Source: Melieria omissa (lineage: Eukaryota > Arthropoda > Insecta > Diptera > Ulidiidae). Taken from it: a stretch of 64,000 bases of DNA. The notes beneath the pieces are model-generated. The model did not search any database. It was not told the origin of the DNA and saw nothing but the letters and a program-made list of their open reading frames with translations. Below, one piece after another: positions 46,161 to 57,736 of the stretch. Made by a program: the position numbers and the translations under genes. The stretch's first letter is position 1, and each line of letters opens with the position of its first letter. The DNA is taken from NCBI GenBank assembly GCA_963971225.1, contig OZ020270.1, positions 69,694,932 through 69,758,931 of the forward strand, written 5' to 3'.

Positions 46161-48431
46161 ATTCATCCCCAAGGCGGGGAAGTCAAACCACATCACTGCA
46201 AAAGACTACAGACCGATCAGCCTGTCATCGTTCTTTCTTAAGACCTTGGAGAGGCTGGTGGATGTCTATGTCAGGGGAGTGGCACAGTCCAGGGGACTCT
46301 GCAGGACGCAACATGCGTATTGCAGGGGAAAATCTGTAGACAGCGCCTTACATGAGGTCGTTCAGACGATCGAAAAATCGCTGAGCGTCAAGGAGTATAC
46401 GTTAGCCGCTTTCCTCGATATTGAGGGGGCCTTTAATAACGTCACTCTAGAGGCAATAATCAGTGCACTTAGAAAATTCGAAGTGGACGAGAAAGTGGTA
46501 AGGTGGACCAGCGATATGCTTAGTAGCAGAAGGGTTCACTCCAGCCTAGGCTCGTGCTCGGTGAGGAGGTTAACCACAAGGGGCACACCTCAGGGGGGCG
46601 TCCTTTCGCCTCTGCTGTGGCTGCTTGTGATAAACAACATCCTCGAGATCTTCGAATCCAGGAGGCTGCGAGTAGTAGCATATGCGGACGACGTCACTAT
46701 CCTGATCCCTGGAAAATTTCTTTCCACCATCAGTGATCTCATGGAGTCTGCTTTAGGAGAACTCTCTAGGTGGGCAGAGCATAACGGTCTAGGAGTTAAC
46801 CCCTCAAAGACGGTTATGGTACTGTTCACCCGGAGATACAAGATACCGGAGTTTAGGCTGCCGAAACTCAGCGGCATCACTATCACCCTCTCACCCGAGG
46901 TGAAATACCTTGGCACCACACTCGACTCCAAGCTTTCTTGGAGACGCAACGTGGAAGAGCGGGTGAAGAAGAGCCTGAATGCCTTCTACGTCTGTCAGAA
47001 GGCCTTCGGGAAAAAGTGGGGATTGCGGCCGGGCATTGTCCACTGGATGTATACAGCGATCATTCGGCCGATCTTATGTTACGGAGCCATTGTCTGGTGG
47101 CCGGCCACGGACACCAGGTCCTTGGCGACGCAACTGATGAAGGTGCAGAGACTGGCGGCTATGGGAATAGCAGGAACCGTCAAAAGCACCCCCCAGGCAG
47201 GCCTAGAGATGATTCTACATCTCCACCCAATAGAGCAGTTCATTAAGTGCTGTGCTGCTAAAGGCGCTCTCAGGCTGAGAGAGGCCAACTTGTGGAAAGA
47301 GCACGCTTATGGACACTCTGGGATCCTAAGGTCATTTACGAGGCCAGGTACGGAACATCAATTAGATTCCTGCACGGACTATCTGATTCCATACCTGGAT
47401 TTTGATTCGCGCGCACTTACCTCCTTTCCCTCAAGGGAAGAATGGGGACTTACAAGTGTGATAAGAGACGCCTCCATCACCATATTCACAGATGGTTCTA
47501 AGATGGAGGAAGGTACAGGAGCTGGTCTCCACTCAGATGCACTAGGGGCTCAACGGTCTTTCAGACTCCCGGACCTCTGTAGCATCTTTCAGGCGGAGAT
47601 TTATGCAATCTGGAAAGCTGCTGAATTAATCCGCGACAGCGGATTATCACCCACGGATATCACAATCTGTGTGGATAGTCAGGCAGCCCTTAAAGCGCTG
47701 GAATCAGCGACTGTGAAATCAAAGGTAGTGCAGAGTTGTCGCAGTGCACTTCGCGGCATCGGACATCACCGAGTCACTCTCTGCTGGGTTCCGGGCCACT
47801 CTGGAGTGGCAGGAAACGAGGCAGCGGATGAGATGGCAAGAAAGGGGGTCGCCCTGCCTCTCACCGAAGTGGATAACTCTGTGCTCCTTCCGATATCTGC
47901 CCTGTATTTGCGTATTGACAGGTTGAGCAAAACTTACATCGAGTCCTCATGGCGGAGCAGAACTGATTGCAGTACCTGCCGGGCAATATGGCCTTCCCTT
48001 TCCGTGAGGAAAACGCGATATGTACTGTCCCTGAGTCGAACCTCTATTAGGCAGCTTGTTGGAGTCATCACTGGACACTGCGCCATTGGATCTATGCTGG
48101 TCAAATGGTACCTCTCGTCCAGTGATGTCTGCAGAAGCTGTGGAGATGAGGAAGAAGTGGAAACGATCCAACACTACCTGTGCCACTGCCCGGCTCTGCA
48201 GGAACGCCGACTCCGTACCTTGGGGTCAAGGTTCCTGGTAGACTTGGCCTGCGCAGCAGTAGTTGAAATATCGGATCTACTCTCCTTCATCAAGAGGTCG
48301 AACTGGTTTGCCCCGAACTGAGAGCCACTGGTTAGCTCCGGAATCTTCCATGAAGGGATTCACAATGGGCCATTTTGGCCTCCGAGTGGAAGTGCTGCCC
48401 TTGGGACGCACACACCCTTCCCTACCTAACC
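46161..48431 (+). mobile_element. 5'-truncated non-LTR retrotransposon (LOA-like)
   Basis: 2271 bp flanked by a 10-bp duplication, TAACTAATTA (46151-46160, 48432-48441). It starts inside the reverse transcriptase and ends in a CCTACCTAACC tail rather than poly(A). Having RT followed by RNase H in one frame points to the I/LOA group; LOA is my preferred assignment. Confidence 0.92.
46162..48321 (+). CDS. LINE reverse transcriptase and RNase H, open frame (5' truncated)
   Basis: About 719 residues open from the truncation point. RT motifs in order: KDYRPISLSSFFLKTLERL, FLDIEGAFNNV, RGTPQGGVLSPLLW and the catalytic AYADD (about 46679-46693). RNase H has FTDGSKMEEG, FQAEIYAIWKAAEL, CVDSQAALKAL and WVPGHSGVAGNEAADEMA, so all expected acidic residues are visible. 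The C-terminus holds a CCHC-like C..C..H..C cluster (CRSCGDEEEVETIQHYLCHC). The endonuclease and first ORF are absent, so this copy cannot move by itself, but its frame is intact and it is probably one of the youngest insertions. Confidence 0.9.
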   Translation, partial: FIPKAGKSNHITAKDYRPISLSSFFLKTLERLVDVYVRGVAQSRGLCRTQHAYCRGKSVDSALHEVVQTIEKSLSVKEYTLAAFLDIEGAFNNVTLEAIISALRKFEVDEKVVRWTSDMLSSRRVHSSLGSCSVRRLTTRGTPQGGVLSPLLWLLVINNILEIFESRRLRVVAYADDVTILIPGKFLSTISDLMESALGELSRWAEHNGLGVNPSKTVMVLFTRRYKIPEFRLPKLSGITITLSPEVKYLGTTLDSKLSWRRNVEERVKKSLNAFYVCQKAFGKKWGLRPGIVHWMYTAIIRPILCYGAIVWWPATDTRSLATQLMKVQRLAAMGIAGTVKSTPQAGLEMILHLHPIEQFIKCCAAKGALRLREANLWKEHAYGHSGILRSFTRPGTEHQLDSCTDYLIPYLDFDSRALTSFPSREEWGLTSVIRDASITIFTDGSKMEEGTGAGLHSDALGAQRSFRLPDLCSIFQAEIYAIWKAAELIRDSGLSPTDITICVDSQAALKALESATVKSKVVQSCRSALRGIGHHRVTLCWVPGHSGVAGNEAADEMARKGVALPLTEVDNSVLLPISALYLRIDRLSKTYIESSWRSRTDCSTCRAIWPSLSVRKTRYVLSLSRTSIRQLVGVITGHCAIGSMLVKWYLSSSDVCRSCGDEEEVETIQHYLCHCPALQERRLRTLGSRFLVDLACAAVVEISDLLSFIKRSNWFAPN

Positions 48432-48474
48432 TAACTAATTAAAACACATTTTTTTGCCAAAATTCATCAAATTT

Positions 48475-49527
48475 TTATTCATCAACATAGTCCCCTTTTA
48501 GGGAGATACAATCACTCCAACGCTTTTCCAATCTTTCGATACCGCCTTTGTAGAACGATTTTTCTTTGCCTTCAAAATAGGCGTTAGTTTCGGCGATGAC
48601 TTCATCATTTGAGCCAAATCTCTTACCACGGAGCATCTTTTTGAGGTCTGCGAAGAGCCAGTAGTCGCTGGGGGCCAGATCTGGAGAATACGGGGGATGA
48701 GGAAGCAATTCGAAGCCCAATTCATGCATTTTTGCCATCGTTTTCATCGACTTGTGACACGGTGAACGGTGACTTGGTGAAACAACACTTTTTTCTTCTT
48801 CATATGGGGCCGCTTAATCGCGATTTCTTCTTTCAAACTTTCCAACAACGCTATATAATAGTCGCTATTGATTGTTTTCCCTTTCTCAAGATAGTCGATG
48901 AATATTATTCCGTGCACATCCCAAAATACTGACGCCATAACCTTGCCAGCCGATGTTTGTGCCTTTGGACGCTTTGGGCGGCTTTCACCGGTTGCATGCC
49001 ACTCAGCAGACTGCCGATTTGACTCTGGAGTGAAATGGTGGATCCATGTTTCATCCATTGTGATGTACCGATGCAAAAACTCCGACTTGTTGCGCGTAAA
49101 CATGTCCAAACAGCTCTTTGAATCATCGATTCGTTGTTGTTTTTGCTCCGGTGTGAGCAAACGCGGCACCCATTTCGAAAAAACCTTTTTCATAACCAAA
49201 TGTTCGTGTATTATGGTGTGTACACTGCCTGCTGATATCTTTAGACTGTCAGCAATCTCCCCCACTTTCACTTTACGGTCGGACATAATGATTTTCAGTG
49301 TTTTTTTCAACGTTTTCCGGAATAACAGCGTCATTTGGCCGTCCAGTAGATGGAATGTCATCGGTGTCTGTACGACCACGTTTGAATTCGGCATACCAAT
49401 AACAAATGGTTCTTTTTGATGGAGCAGAGTCCGAATAATGTTTTTCAAGCCATTCCTGGCATTGAACAGTATTTTTTTTCATTAAAAAACAATGATAAAT
49501 CAGCACACGGAATTGCTTTGAATTCAT
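48475..49527 (-). pseudogene. Mariner transposase, copy C, dead
   Basis: Three frames: MNSKQFRVLIYHCF to ENVEKNT (49527-49290), then GSVHTIIHEHL, MDETWIHHF and IDYLEKGKTINSDYY (about 49280-48785), then MKTMAKMHELGFELLPH, PPYSPDLAPSDYW and GSNDEVIAETNAYF to the end (48747-48475). Both frame changes, and the loss of the catalytic Asp after LFHQ, match copy A exactly. Unlike copy A it keeps the C-terminal SLKGDYVDE. Confidence 0.92.
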
Positions 49528-50064
49528 TTTTTTTGAAAACTCAAAAGTAGTGTCACTTAAAGCACTGTAACTTGTAAACTAATGGTCGGATTGACATATA
49601 ATTTTAACAGTAAGCCTAAAAAGGTTCACAATTTCGAAAAAAAATATTGATTTAGTATTAGTGCCGCCATCTATGTGTCAGTCACACACATTATTGAACG
49701 AAGTGTTACATTTTGTTGTAGCGTTGAAAATATTTGCCATCATATTTTGCAAATGCCATGATGCCAGACCGTTTGCACGCTATCGTGAACTGCCCTAATA
49801 TAAAGAATACGCATCTTCAAAAATTTGGCAAGCGTGTTTCTTGTCGCAGGGGGGAAGAGATGAGCGGAGGCATAGGGGACGGGAAATTTTCTCGCGCTCA
49901 ACAGTTTGCGATCTTGTTCGTCGAAGCGGAAGCGGAGAGTAAACAACGAAACAAAGCATCGTCATCGTCGTTTCAACGAAGATGATTCGGGTTTCGCTAA
50001 CGTTTTTGGTGTTGTCGTTTATTGTGTGTATAGTTTTTTTTCTTGCCGATTGGTTTTACTGCAC

Positions 50065-51563
50065 AGATTGCTGCATGTCACCAGCAATCGAATCTTTGTG
50101 GTGTATGGCTTTTTGCTGGCCAATGCTTTGATTAATTTAAAAATTTGGTGGTTGATCTCAATTTAAAATGTTTGCAAATATTTTTACGTGGCGAGTTCGA
50201 AGTAAAATTATTTATTTATATTTTCACATGGTTGATTACAATTTTTAAAATATGTGAAAACTACGAAAAAAATTAACTGATGGGCATATTGACTTCAAAA
50301 ATCGTGAAAACACTTGAAATCAAAAATAATTAGATACAGTTGAGCCTCGATTATCCGGGCCTCCATTACCCGGGATGCTGAGTGGTTGATTTTATACCTC
50401 TATTAACCGCGATTTACCTCTATAATCCGTGAAGCACATGTACTTGTGTTTGTTTTTTCCATATCACACATATACCTCTTTTAACCGGTATTCTCGATTA
50501 TCCGTGATGAGCCCGGTCCCGAGCAACCCGGATAATCGAGGTTCAACTGTACGTGTTTTAGTTGTTTTTTTTTTTTGAAAATCGAAATCTAACGGGCAAA
50601 CCAAGGGTTAAAAGATTGTATGGAAGGCCTATTAAATTTGGTCTATCGACTTTCAATATGTCGAAAGCACTACTAAAGCACTAAATAAAGAAATAAATAA
50701 TAAGACAAGTATTTTGCCATAAGAAAAATGTTATAAAAATGTCTAAAAATAGTATAAATATTCTACACCTGATGTTACAATATTAGATTTTCTTATTTTA
50801 GTTTTTTTAAACAAGCATTATATGTGGGCCGTAAGATAAGTTCCAAAGAACGGGACGGAAAATTATTGCGGGCTAATAAAAACGTTTTCTTTTCTTTCCA
50901 ATTCCATTTTTATTTAATTGTCTTTTTTGATAACTTATTATTTGTTTTTTAATTGCCTGTAGCGATCATATAGGTCGCCATGCCAGCCATATTTTCTTTT
51001 CTTTTCTATGATTTTGCGCACACTACAGTCGGCAGTGAGTTCAGGAGCAACGCGACGCCGTGCAGGCTTATAGAAGAAGAACAAAAGCCTGCCAGAAAAT
51101 ATAAATCGTTGTACAATTTCAGCTTTTCGCCAGCGCAACAACAAGAACAACAGCACATCGTCTTCCTCCTCTTCGGACAATTGAGCGAGAATGAACGAGT
51201 GAGCACAGACGCGGCATTCGTGTTTCTATGATTTGCGCTCAGAGCATTGTGCTGTCATTTCAAGTGTTTCCTCTTGTTGTCTACCTCCGCATCTTGAAGA
51301 CGGCTGGCGATACCAGCACCCGCATTCAAATTTTTGCTTGTACGTGATGCACACTCTTTATGTTCCATACTTTTCGGCCATACACCACAAAGATTCGATT
51401 GATGGTGACATTGACAGCAATTTGTGCAGCAAAACCAATCGGCAACACAAAAAAGCATACACACAGTAAACGACAACACCAAAAACGTTAGCGAATCCCG
51501 AATCATCTTCGTTGAAACGACGATGACGATGCTTTGGTTCGTTGTTTACTCTCCGCTTGCGCT
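50065..51563 (-). repeat. Foldback arm b
   Basis: 1499 bp, the inverted match of arm c (52901-54397, 1497 bp). It includes ATCATATAGGTCGCCATGCC, the AAAACGTTTTCTTTTC junction and a Tigger-like MITE at the same place as in arm c. Confidence 0.9.
50337..50549. mobile_element. Tigger/pogo-like MITE (arm b copy)
   Basis: 213 bp beginning CAGTTGAGCCTCGATTATCC and ending GGATAATCGAGGTTCAACTG, flanked by TA. Internal repeats of CCTCTATTAACCG-type words make it self-complementary. TA duplication and the CAGT..CCTCGATTATCCG end are typical of pogo/Tigger derivatives. Confidence 0.88.
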
Positions 51564-51689
51564 TCGACGAACAAGATCGCAAACTGTTGAGCGCGAGCAA
51601 TTTTCCCTCAACCTATGCCTCCGCTCATCTCTTCCCCCCGCGTCAAGAAACACGCTTGACAAATTTTTGAAGATGCGTATTTTTTATAT

Positions 51690-52069
51690 TGTTACGAATA
51701 CTACGTCTAGTGGGCTGTTACGTATCACTGGATTGTGCAATTTGAAAATGAAACAACTTTAATTATTCCAATGCAGCCAAACCAACAGTCAGTTTATTAT
51801 TCACAGTTTCACACTTTACTGTTCGTACACTTAAGTATTTGCTTAATTACTCCGTGTGGCAACTTCGCTTGTCAAAACCAGGCTGACTCGCTGCGCCGCA
51901 CCCGGCTGCTTTTTATACCTGTCGGGCCATCGCGCGGACCGTTCTCGCGCATTCCAGAGTGGACTAAGGGTTTCCATGATGATCGCGGCCGTCGTTGCCA
52001 CATTGAATTATAGCACGGCGCGAAGCGGCAGGGTTGCTTTGCACAGCGACAGACTGTCTTATCGTTACA
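51690..52069 (-). repeat. Solo Gypsy LTR, minus strand, lacking U3 repeats
   Basis: 380 bp, reverse orientation, TGTTACGAATAC...CTTATCGTTACA, flanked by ATAT (51686-51689, 52070-52073). It has none of the 29-bp U3 repeats, which explains its short length. It marks the inner edge of foldback element b. Confidence 0.92.
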
Positions 52070-52073
52070 ATAT

Positions 52074-52900
52074 TGTATATTCTTTGATGGAACATATCTT
52101 CCCAGTAGGAAAATGGTAAGGTGCTTACCATAATAATACATGTTTTCCTCCACCTTTTGGCGATGGAAACGGCATGCTACCAAAAGTAAGGTACAAGTAA
52201 GGTACGTTCCGAGTACCTCCGGTTGTAGCTTACGCTAAGAAAGCAAGCAAGAAGGCACAGGAAGTGCGAAATAGTTCATTTAAAACCTGAATAATTGTTC
52301 GTATCGTCACTTTCAAGTGCACTATACTTTGTAATGTACGTGGCATGTAAATTTTAGTAGAACAAATCTAGAAAAAATACGTGATTTTACAACCATAATA
52401 AGTTGGCCTCAGTAGTCCAGAGGGTAACGCGCTGACTTTTCATGCCGGAAGCCCTGGTTCCATTCCCAGCGTGGGCTGTTTTAAACACTCAGTTGAGAAT
52501 TAAATGAAACGCACAAGTCAACTTTTCGCAGGCAATGAAAATTTCCAAATATGTCTACCTTACATCGTAAGTGAAGAAATCAGCAGTGCTTACATTATCT
52601 GTAGCGAGGAAGGCATAAACTGAGTAGGTCATTTTATTTGTATAATTTTAAGCCCATTCCAATAGCACATTACGGCTCCCTTACGTTTTCCTTCATACTA
52701 AGTACATTACTAAGTAAAGTACATTTGAATGGGAAGCCGAACAATTCCGAAAAATTTTGCTATGATACCATTTGTACTTTACAAAATCATGAATGATCCG
52801 GCGGCCATGCTCTCTACAAACGTAATGGGCGTTTGGCAAGGAAGTTGGAATGCTTACCGGGTGAAAAGTAAGTATGCTGTAATGAATTACGGAAGGTGCC
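52074..52900. other. Spacer of the inner palindrome
   Basis: Non-repeated within the window apart from the tRNA-like segment. AAGTAAGGTACAAGTAAGG-type short repeats occur near 52190. No gene seen. Confidence 0.45.
52408..52485 (+). other. tRNA-like Pol III boxes
   Basis: TGGCCTCAGTAGTCCAGAGG resembles an A box and CTGGTTCCATTCCC a B box about 50 bases later. The sequence does not fold into a convincing acceptor stem, so a SINE head or tRNA relic is likely. Confidence 0.4.
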
Positions 52901-54397
52901 AGCGCAAGCGGAGAGTAAACAACGAACCAAAGCATCGTTATCGTCGTTTCAACGAAGATGATTCGGGATTCGCTAACGTTTTTGGTGTTGTCGTTTACTG
53001 TGTGTATGCTTTTTTGTGTTGCCGATTGGTTTTGCTGCACAAATTGCTGTCAATGTCACCATCAATCGAATCTTTGTGGTGTATGGCCAAAAAGTATGGA
53101 ACATAAAGAGTGTGCATCACGTACAAGCAAAAATTTGAATGTGGGTGCTGATATCGCCACCCGTCTTCAAGATGCGGAGGTAGACAACAAGAGGAAACAC
53201 TTGAAATGACAGCACAATGCTCTTAGCGCAAATCATAGAAACACGAATGCCGCGTCTGTGCTCACTCGTTCATTCTCGCTCAATAGTCCGAAGAGGAGGA
53301 AGACGATGTGCTGTTGTTCTTGTTGTTGCGCTGGCGAAAAGCTGAAATTGTAATACGATTTATATTTTCTGGCTGGCTTTTGTTCTTCTTATATAAGCCT
53401 GCACGGCGTCGCGTTGCTCCTGAACTCACTGCCGACTGTAGTGTGCGCAAAATCATAGAAAAGAAAAGAAAATATGGCTGGCATGGCGACCTATATGATC
53501 GCTACAGGCAATTAAAAAACAAATAATAAGTTATCAAAAAGACAATTAAATAAAAATGGAATTGGAAAGAAAAGAAAACGTTTTTATTAGCCCGCAATAA
53601 TTTTCCGTCCCGTTCTTTGGAACTTATCTTACGGCCCACATATAATGCTTGTTTAAAAAAACTAAAATAAGAAAATCTAATATTGTAACATCAGGTGTAG
53701 AATATTTATACTATTTTTAGACATTTTTATAACATTTTTCTTATGGCAAAATACTTGTCTTATTATTTATTTCTTTATTTAGTGCTTTAGTAGTGCTTTC
53801 GACATATTGAAAGTCGATAGACCAAATTTAATAGGCCTTCCATACAATCTTTTAACCCTTGGTTTGCCCGTTAGATTTCGATTTTCAAAAAAAAAAAAAC
53901 AACTAAAACACGTACAGTTGAACCTCGATTATCCGGGTTGCTCGGGACCGGGCTCATCACGGATAATCGAGAATACCGGTTAAAAGAGGTATATGTGTGA
54001 TATGGAAAACACAAACACAAGTACATGTGCTTCACGGATTATAGAGGTAAATCGCGGTTAATAGAGGTATAAATCAACCACTCAGCATCCCGGTTAATGG
54101 AGGCCCGGATAATCGAGGCTCAACTGTATCTAATTATTTTTGATTTGAAGTGTTTTCACGATTTTTGAAGTCAATATGCCCATCAGTTAATTTTTTTCGT
54201 AGTTTTCACATATTTTAAAAATTGTAATCAACCATGTGAAAATATAAATAAATAATTTTACTTCGAACTCGCCACGTAAAAATATTTGCAAACATTTTAA
54301 ATTGAGATCAACCACCAAATTTTTAAATTAATCAAAGCATTGGCCAGCAAAAAGCCATACACCACAAAGATTCGATTGCTGGTGACATGCAGCAATC
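52901..54397 (+). repeat. Foldback arm c
   Basis: Inverted copy of arm b, starting AGCGCAAGCGGAGAGTAAAC. It stops at GACATGCAGCAATCT where the RTE LINE begins. Includes a Tigger-like MITE at 53915-54126. Confidence 0.9.
53915..54126. mobile_element. Tigger/pogo-like MITE (arm c copy)
   Basis: 212 bp inverted counterpart of 50337-50549, with TA on both sides. Its presence in the same position of both arms means it was there before the arms were duplicated or was copied by conversion. Confidence 0.88.
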
Positions 54398-54581
54398 TCT
54401 GATTGCGTAAATTGCAATAAAGTCTCTGATTGCGTTCAACCTGGCGAACGCCAGAACGATCCTTGTCCCTGTCCAATCCAAGCTGATGCACAGCCTCCGC
54501 GCGGCCCTTCTGGATAGCTATTTGGCACCCGCTGAATAGTGAACTAATGTGTGCAGCGAGTCCAATCCCAGGACTTAAAAT

Positions 54582-57500
54582 TTGGGTTGTGCGCAGGGTT
54601 TGGTGCCTGCCACGGAAAATCATCAACCAATGAAAGCCAAAAAGCAAGCCTCGGAAGGAACCCACAATGTTGACGACCACAGCAAACGATTGAAGGACCA
54701 TGATTTGAGGATATGCACCTGGAATGTCCGGACCCTCTATAGGGAAGGTGCCTCTATCCAACTGGCGGAAGCCCTCACGAAATGTAAGGCTGACATCACC
54801 GCCATCCAGGAAATGCGATGGACAGGACAAGGTTGCTCCAAGCGAGCAGACTGCGATATCTACTACAGCTGCCATGCGGAGAAGCGCGAATTTGGCTGCG
54901 GATTTGTGGTCAGCAAGAGACTTCGCCACCACGTCACTCGGTTCACTCCGGTGAACGAACGGCTGGCTTCGATCCGCATCAAAGCTAAATACTTTAGCAT
55001 CAGCGTAATTTGCCAAGGATGCCTTCTATGCGAAGCTCGAGGACGTCTACGACGGGTGCCCGGCCCACGACGTCAAAATTGTCCTCGGGGACTTCAACGC
55101 AAAGGTCGGGCGAGAAGGCATCTTTGGCCCCACAGTCGGGCAGTTCAGCCTCCATGGGACCACTTCGAACAACGGTCTGAGGCTGATCGATTTCGCCGCG
55201 GCACGAAACATGGTAGTTAGTAGCACCAGATTCCAGCACCTCGATATCCACAAGGCCACCTGGCTATCCCCCGATCAATCCACCCGCAACCAGATTGATC
55301 ACTTTGTGATTGATGGAAGGAATGCTTCTAGCATTCTAGATGTGCGCACGTTCCGAGGACCCAACATCGACTCGGACCACTACCTTGTTGCAGCCAAGGT
55401 ACGCATGCGTCTTTGCGCAGCGAAGACCGCACAACCTAGTTTGCGAAGAAAGCTGGACATCAGTAAGCTGCGATCACAAGGGGTAGCCGAAGCCTACTCC
55501 GCTCAACTCTCCAACCAGCTCGGCCGCTCCCCCTCTCCACCTGATGACATCAGCGGATTATGGGCTTACTTATCCCACTCAATGCGCGCCGCCGCAGAAA
55601 ATGTCCTTGGTTTTCGACGCCCACCACCAAAAAACCAATGGTACGATGAAGAGTGTCGCGCAGCCACTGCAGTGAAGAATGCTGCCTACAAGAGGACCCT
55701 GCAGTCGGCCGCCACGCGAGCCATGACAGAAAAATACCGGGAGGAGAGGAAGAAAGAGAGGTGCCTTTTTAGACGCAAGAAACGGGAGCAAGAAAGGCGC
55801 GATCGTGAGGAAATCGAGGAGTGCAGAAGCAGGAATGACGCCCGAAAATTCTTCCAAAAAGTTAAGCGTCTCACGAAAGGATTTAAGCCCGGGGCATCTT
55901 CTTGCAGAGACGAAAACGGGGATCTGGTTACAGATGCGCAGGGTGTGCTGAGGCTGTGGAAGGAGCACTTCACCAAGCTGCTCGCAGGCGACGAAAGGAA
56001 CAATACCGCCAGTGGTGAAGATGTCCAGATGGCACCAATCGACGACGACGGTGTGGATGTGCCACCGCCCAGCCATGACGAGATCCGGGTCGCTATCCAG
56101 CGACTCAAGAACAACAAAGCTGCAGGGCCGGATGGGCTACCAGCTGAATTGTTCAAGGTCGGCGGCGGTGAGCTGATTGGGTGCATGCATCAGCTCATTT
56201 GCAATATATGGCTGGAGGAACGAATGCCCAACGATTGGAACCTCAGTGCCCTTTGTCCTGTGCTGAAGAAAGGCGACCCAACAATATGCGCCAACTATAG
56301 GGGTATCAGCCTACTTCCCATTGCATACAAGGTCCTGACGAGCGTACTATGTGAAAGATTAAAGCCACTCGCCAAGGCGCAGATTGGACCTTATCAGTGC
56401 GGCTTTAGACCTGGTAAATCCACCATCGACCAGATATTCACTCTACGCCAAATCTTGGAGAAGACCCATGAGAACCAAATCGATACACACCATCTCTTCA
56501 TCGATTACAAGGCAGCATTCGATAGCCCGATAAGAGATCGCCTATATGCCGCATTGTCTGAACTTGGTATCCCTGCAAAGCTCGTGAGACTTTGCAGAGC
56601 GACGTTGAGCAATACGCGCAGCTCCGTCAAGGTTGGAAGTGACCTCGTAATGGCACAATTTTCAACAAAAGTGTCCAGCTCCTTGCCTACGCTGATCACA
56701 TTGATGTCATCGGACGTAACAAGCGAGATGTCACCGCTGCCTTTGCGGCGATCGAAAGAGAATCTGCCAAAATGGGTCTGGTGGTAAATGAGGGCAAAAC
56801 GAAGTATATGCTGTCTACATGCAGGGACTCGCAGCGGCTAGGGTCTCACGTCGAGGCCGACAGGTATACTTTTGAAGTTGTCAAGGATTTCCAGGGCCGT
56901 AGCTAGGGGGGGAGGGGTTAGGGGGTTCTGACCCCCCGAAATGTTAGAACATTGTTTTAATTTATAATATTCTAAACTAGTTACTAATCACACCATGCAT
57001 GGCTACGTTTACATTGAGCCCAAGTGCCTAATTAAGTTAAATTAGTAATTTAATTTAGCTTGGAAGCTTGTTTTCAGTCAGCTGTCGGGTTTTGATTTGA
57101 GTAACCCCCCCGCCCCCCCCGAAAAAAAATCCTGTCTACGGGCTTGAGGAATTCGTCGACCTTGGCACCTCCATCAACAGCAGCAATGATGTCAGCCTGG
57201 AGATAAAGCGAAGGATAACTCTTGCCAACTGGTGCTACTACGGTCTCGGTAGGCAATTGAGAAGTAGAGACCTCTCTCGACCGACAAAACTTGCACTCTA
57301 TAGGACGCTCATCTTGCCCGTGCTCCTCTATGGCGCTGAAGCATGGACAATGACACGAAACGACATAGCGGCCCTTGGAGTGTTCGAGAGGAAGGTACTT
57401 CGCAAAATCTTCGGCCCTGTTCGTGTTGGCGACGACTATCGCATACGAACCAATAACGAGCTGTATGAGCTGTATAAGGACATGGACGTAGCGCAGCGAA

Positions 57501-57736
57501 TAAACATCCAGCGGCTACGCTGGCTCGGTGATGTCTGCCGCATGGACGACGAAGCTCCGGCGAAAAAGGTGTTCGATGCGATGGTTGGAGGTCGACGGCG
57601 AAGAGGGAGGCCGTGTCTCCGGTGGAAGGACCAAGTAGAAGAGGCCCTGGTATCTCTTGGTGTGACCAACTGGAGAAGGCGCGCGCGAAGCAGAGGCGCC
57701 TGGAGAGAAGTTTTGCGGCAGGCCGTAACCCGATAA
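54582..57736 (+). pseudogene. RTE endonuclease/reverse transcriptase, broken
   Basis: Endonuclease: RICTWNVRTLYREG, AIQEMRWTGQG (catalytic Glu) and GCGFVVSKRLRHHV; such RTE proteins are often annotated craniofacial development protein 2-like. A 35 bp deletion near 55016, judged against copy 2, shifts the frame. Then NQIDHFVIDGR and SDHYLVAAKV complete the endonuclease. RT: KNNKAAGPDGLPAELF, NYRGISLLPIAYKVLT, QCGFRPGKSTIDQIF and FIDYKAAFDS. A larger deletion near 56645 removes the motif B region, and the catalytic motif in the shifted frame reads YADH instead of YADD. The C-terminal part (RPTKLALYRTLILPVLLYGAEAWT) follows the MITE. Confidence 0.9.
56892..57146. mobile_element. hAT-type MITE inside the RTE LINE
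   Basis: 255 bp, CAGGGCCGTAGCTAGG at one end and CAAGCCCGTAGACAGG inverted at the other. AGGATTTC and AGGAATTC flank it, an 8-bp duplication with one mismatch, as expected for hAT. Very G/C-rich ends. Confidence 0.75.

Larger units (their letters stand above)
46125..49706 (-). mobile_element. Mariner element, copy C, carrying a LINE
   Basis: Same family as copy A: ACACTTCGTTCAATAATG ends, TA at 46123-46124 and 49707-49708. A LINE (46161-48431) sits just inside its left end. Arm d at 57779-57830 shows the uninterrupted target, proving insertion into the foldback arm. Confidence 0.95.
49785..51685. mobile_element. Foldback element b with its own terminal repeats
   Basis: 49785-50115 recurs inverted at about 51340-51685 (ATACGCATCTTCAAAAATTT, GATGAGCGGAGGCATAGG, AACGAAGATGATTCGG), giving about 340 bp terminal repeats for a 1.9 kb unit. 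Most of its body (50065-51563) is also arm b of the large palindrome. No transposase. Confidence 0.7.

Noticed and set aside
52408..52485. Functional tRNA gene
   Set aside because: A- and B-box-like words are present, but the ends do not pair into an acceptor stem and no T-run terminator follows at the right place.
54297..55016. 239-codon minus-strand frame across the RTE 5' part
   Set aside because: Complement of the endonuclease coding sequence joined to arm c; no protein family matches.
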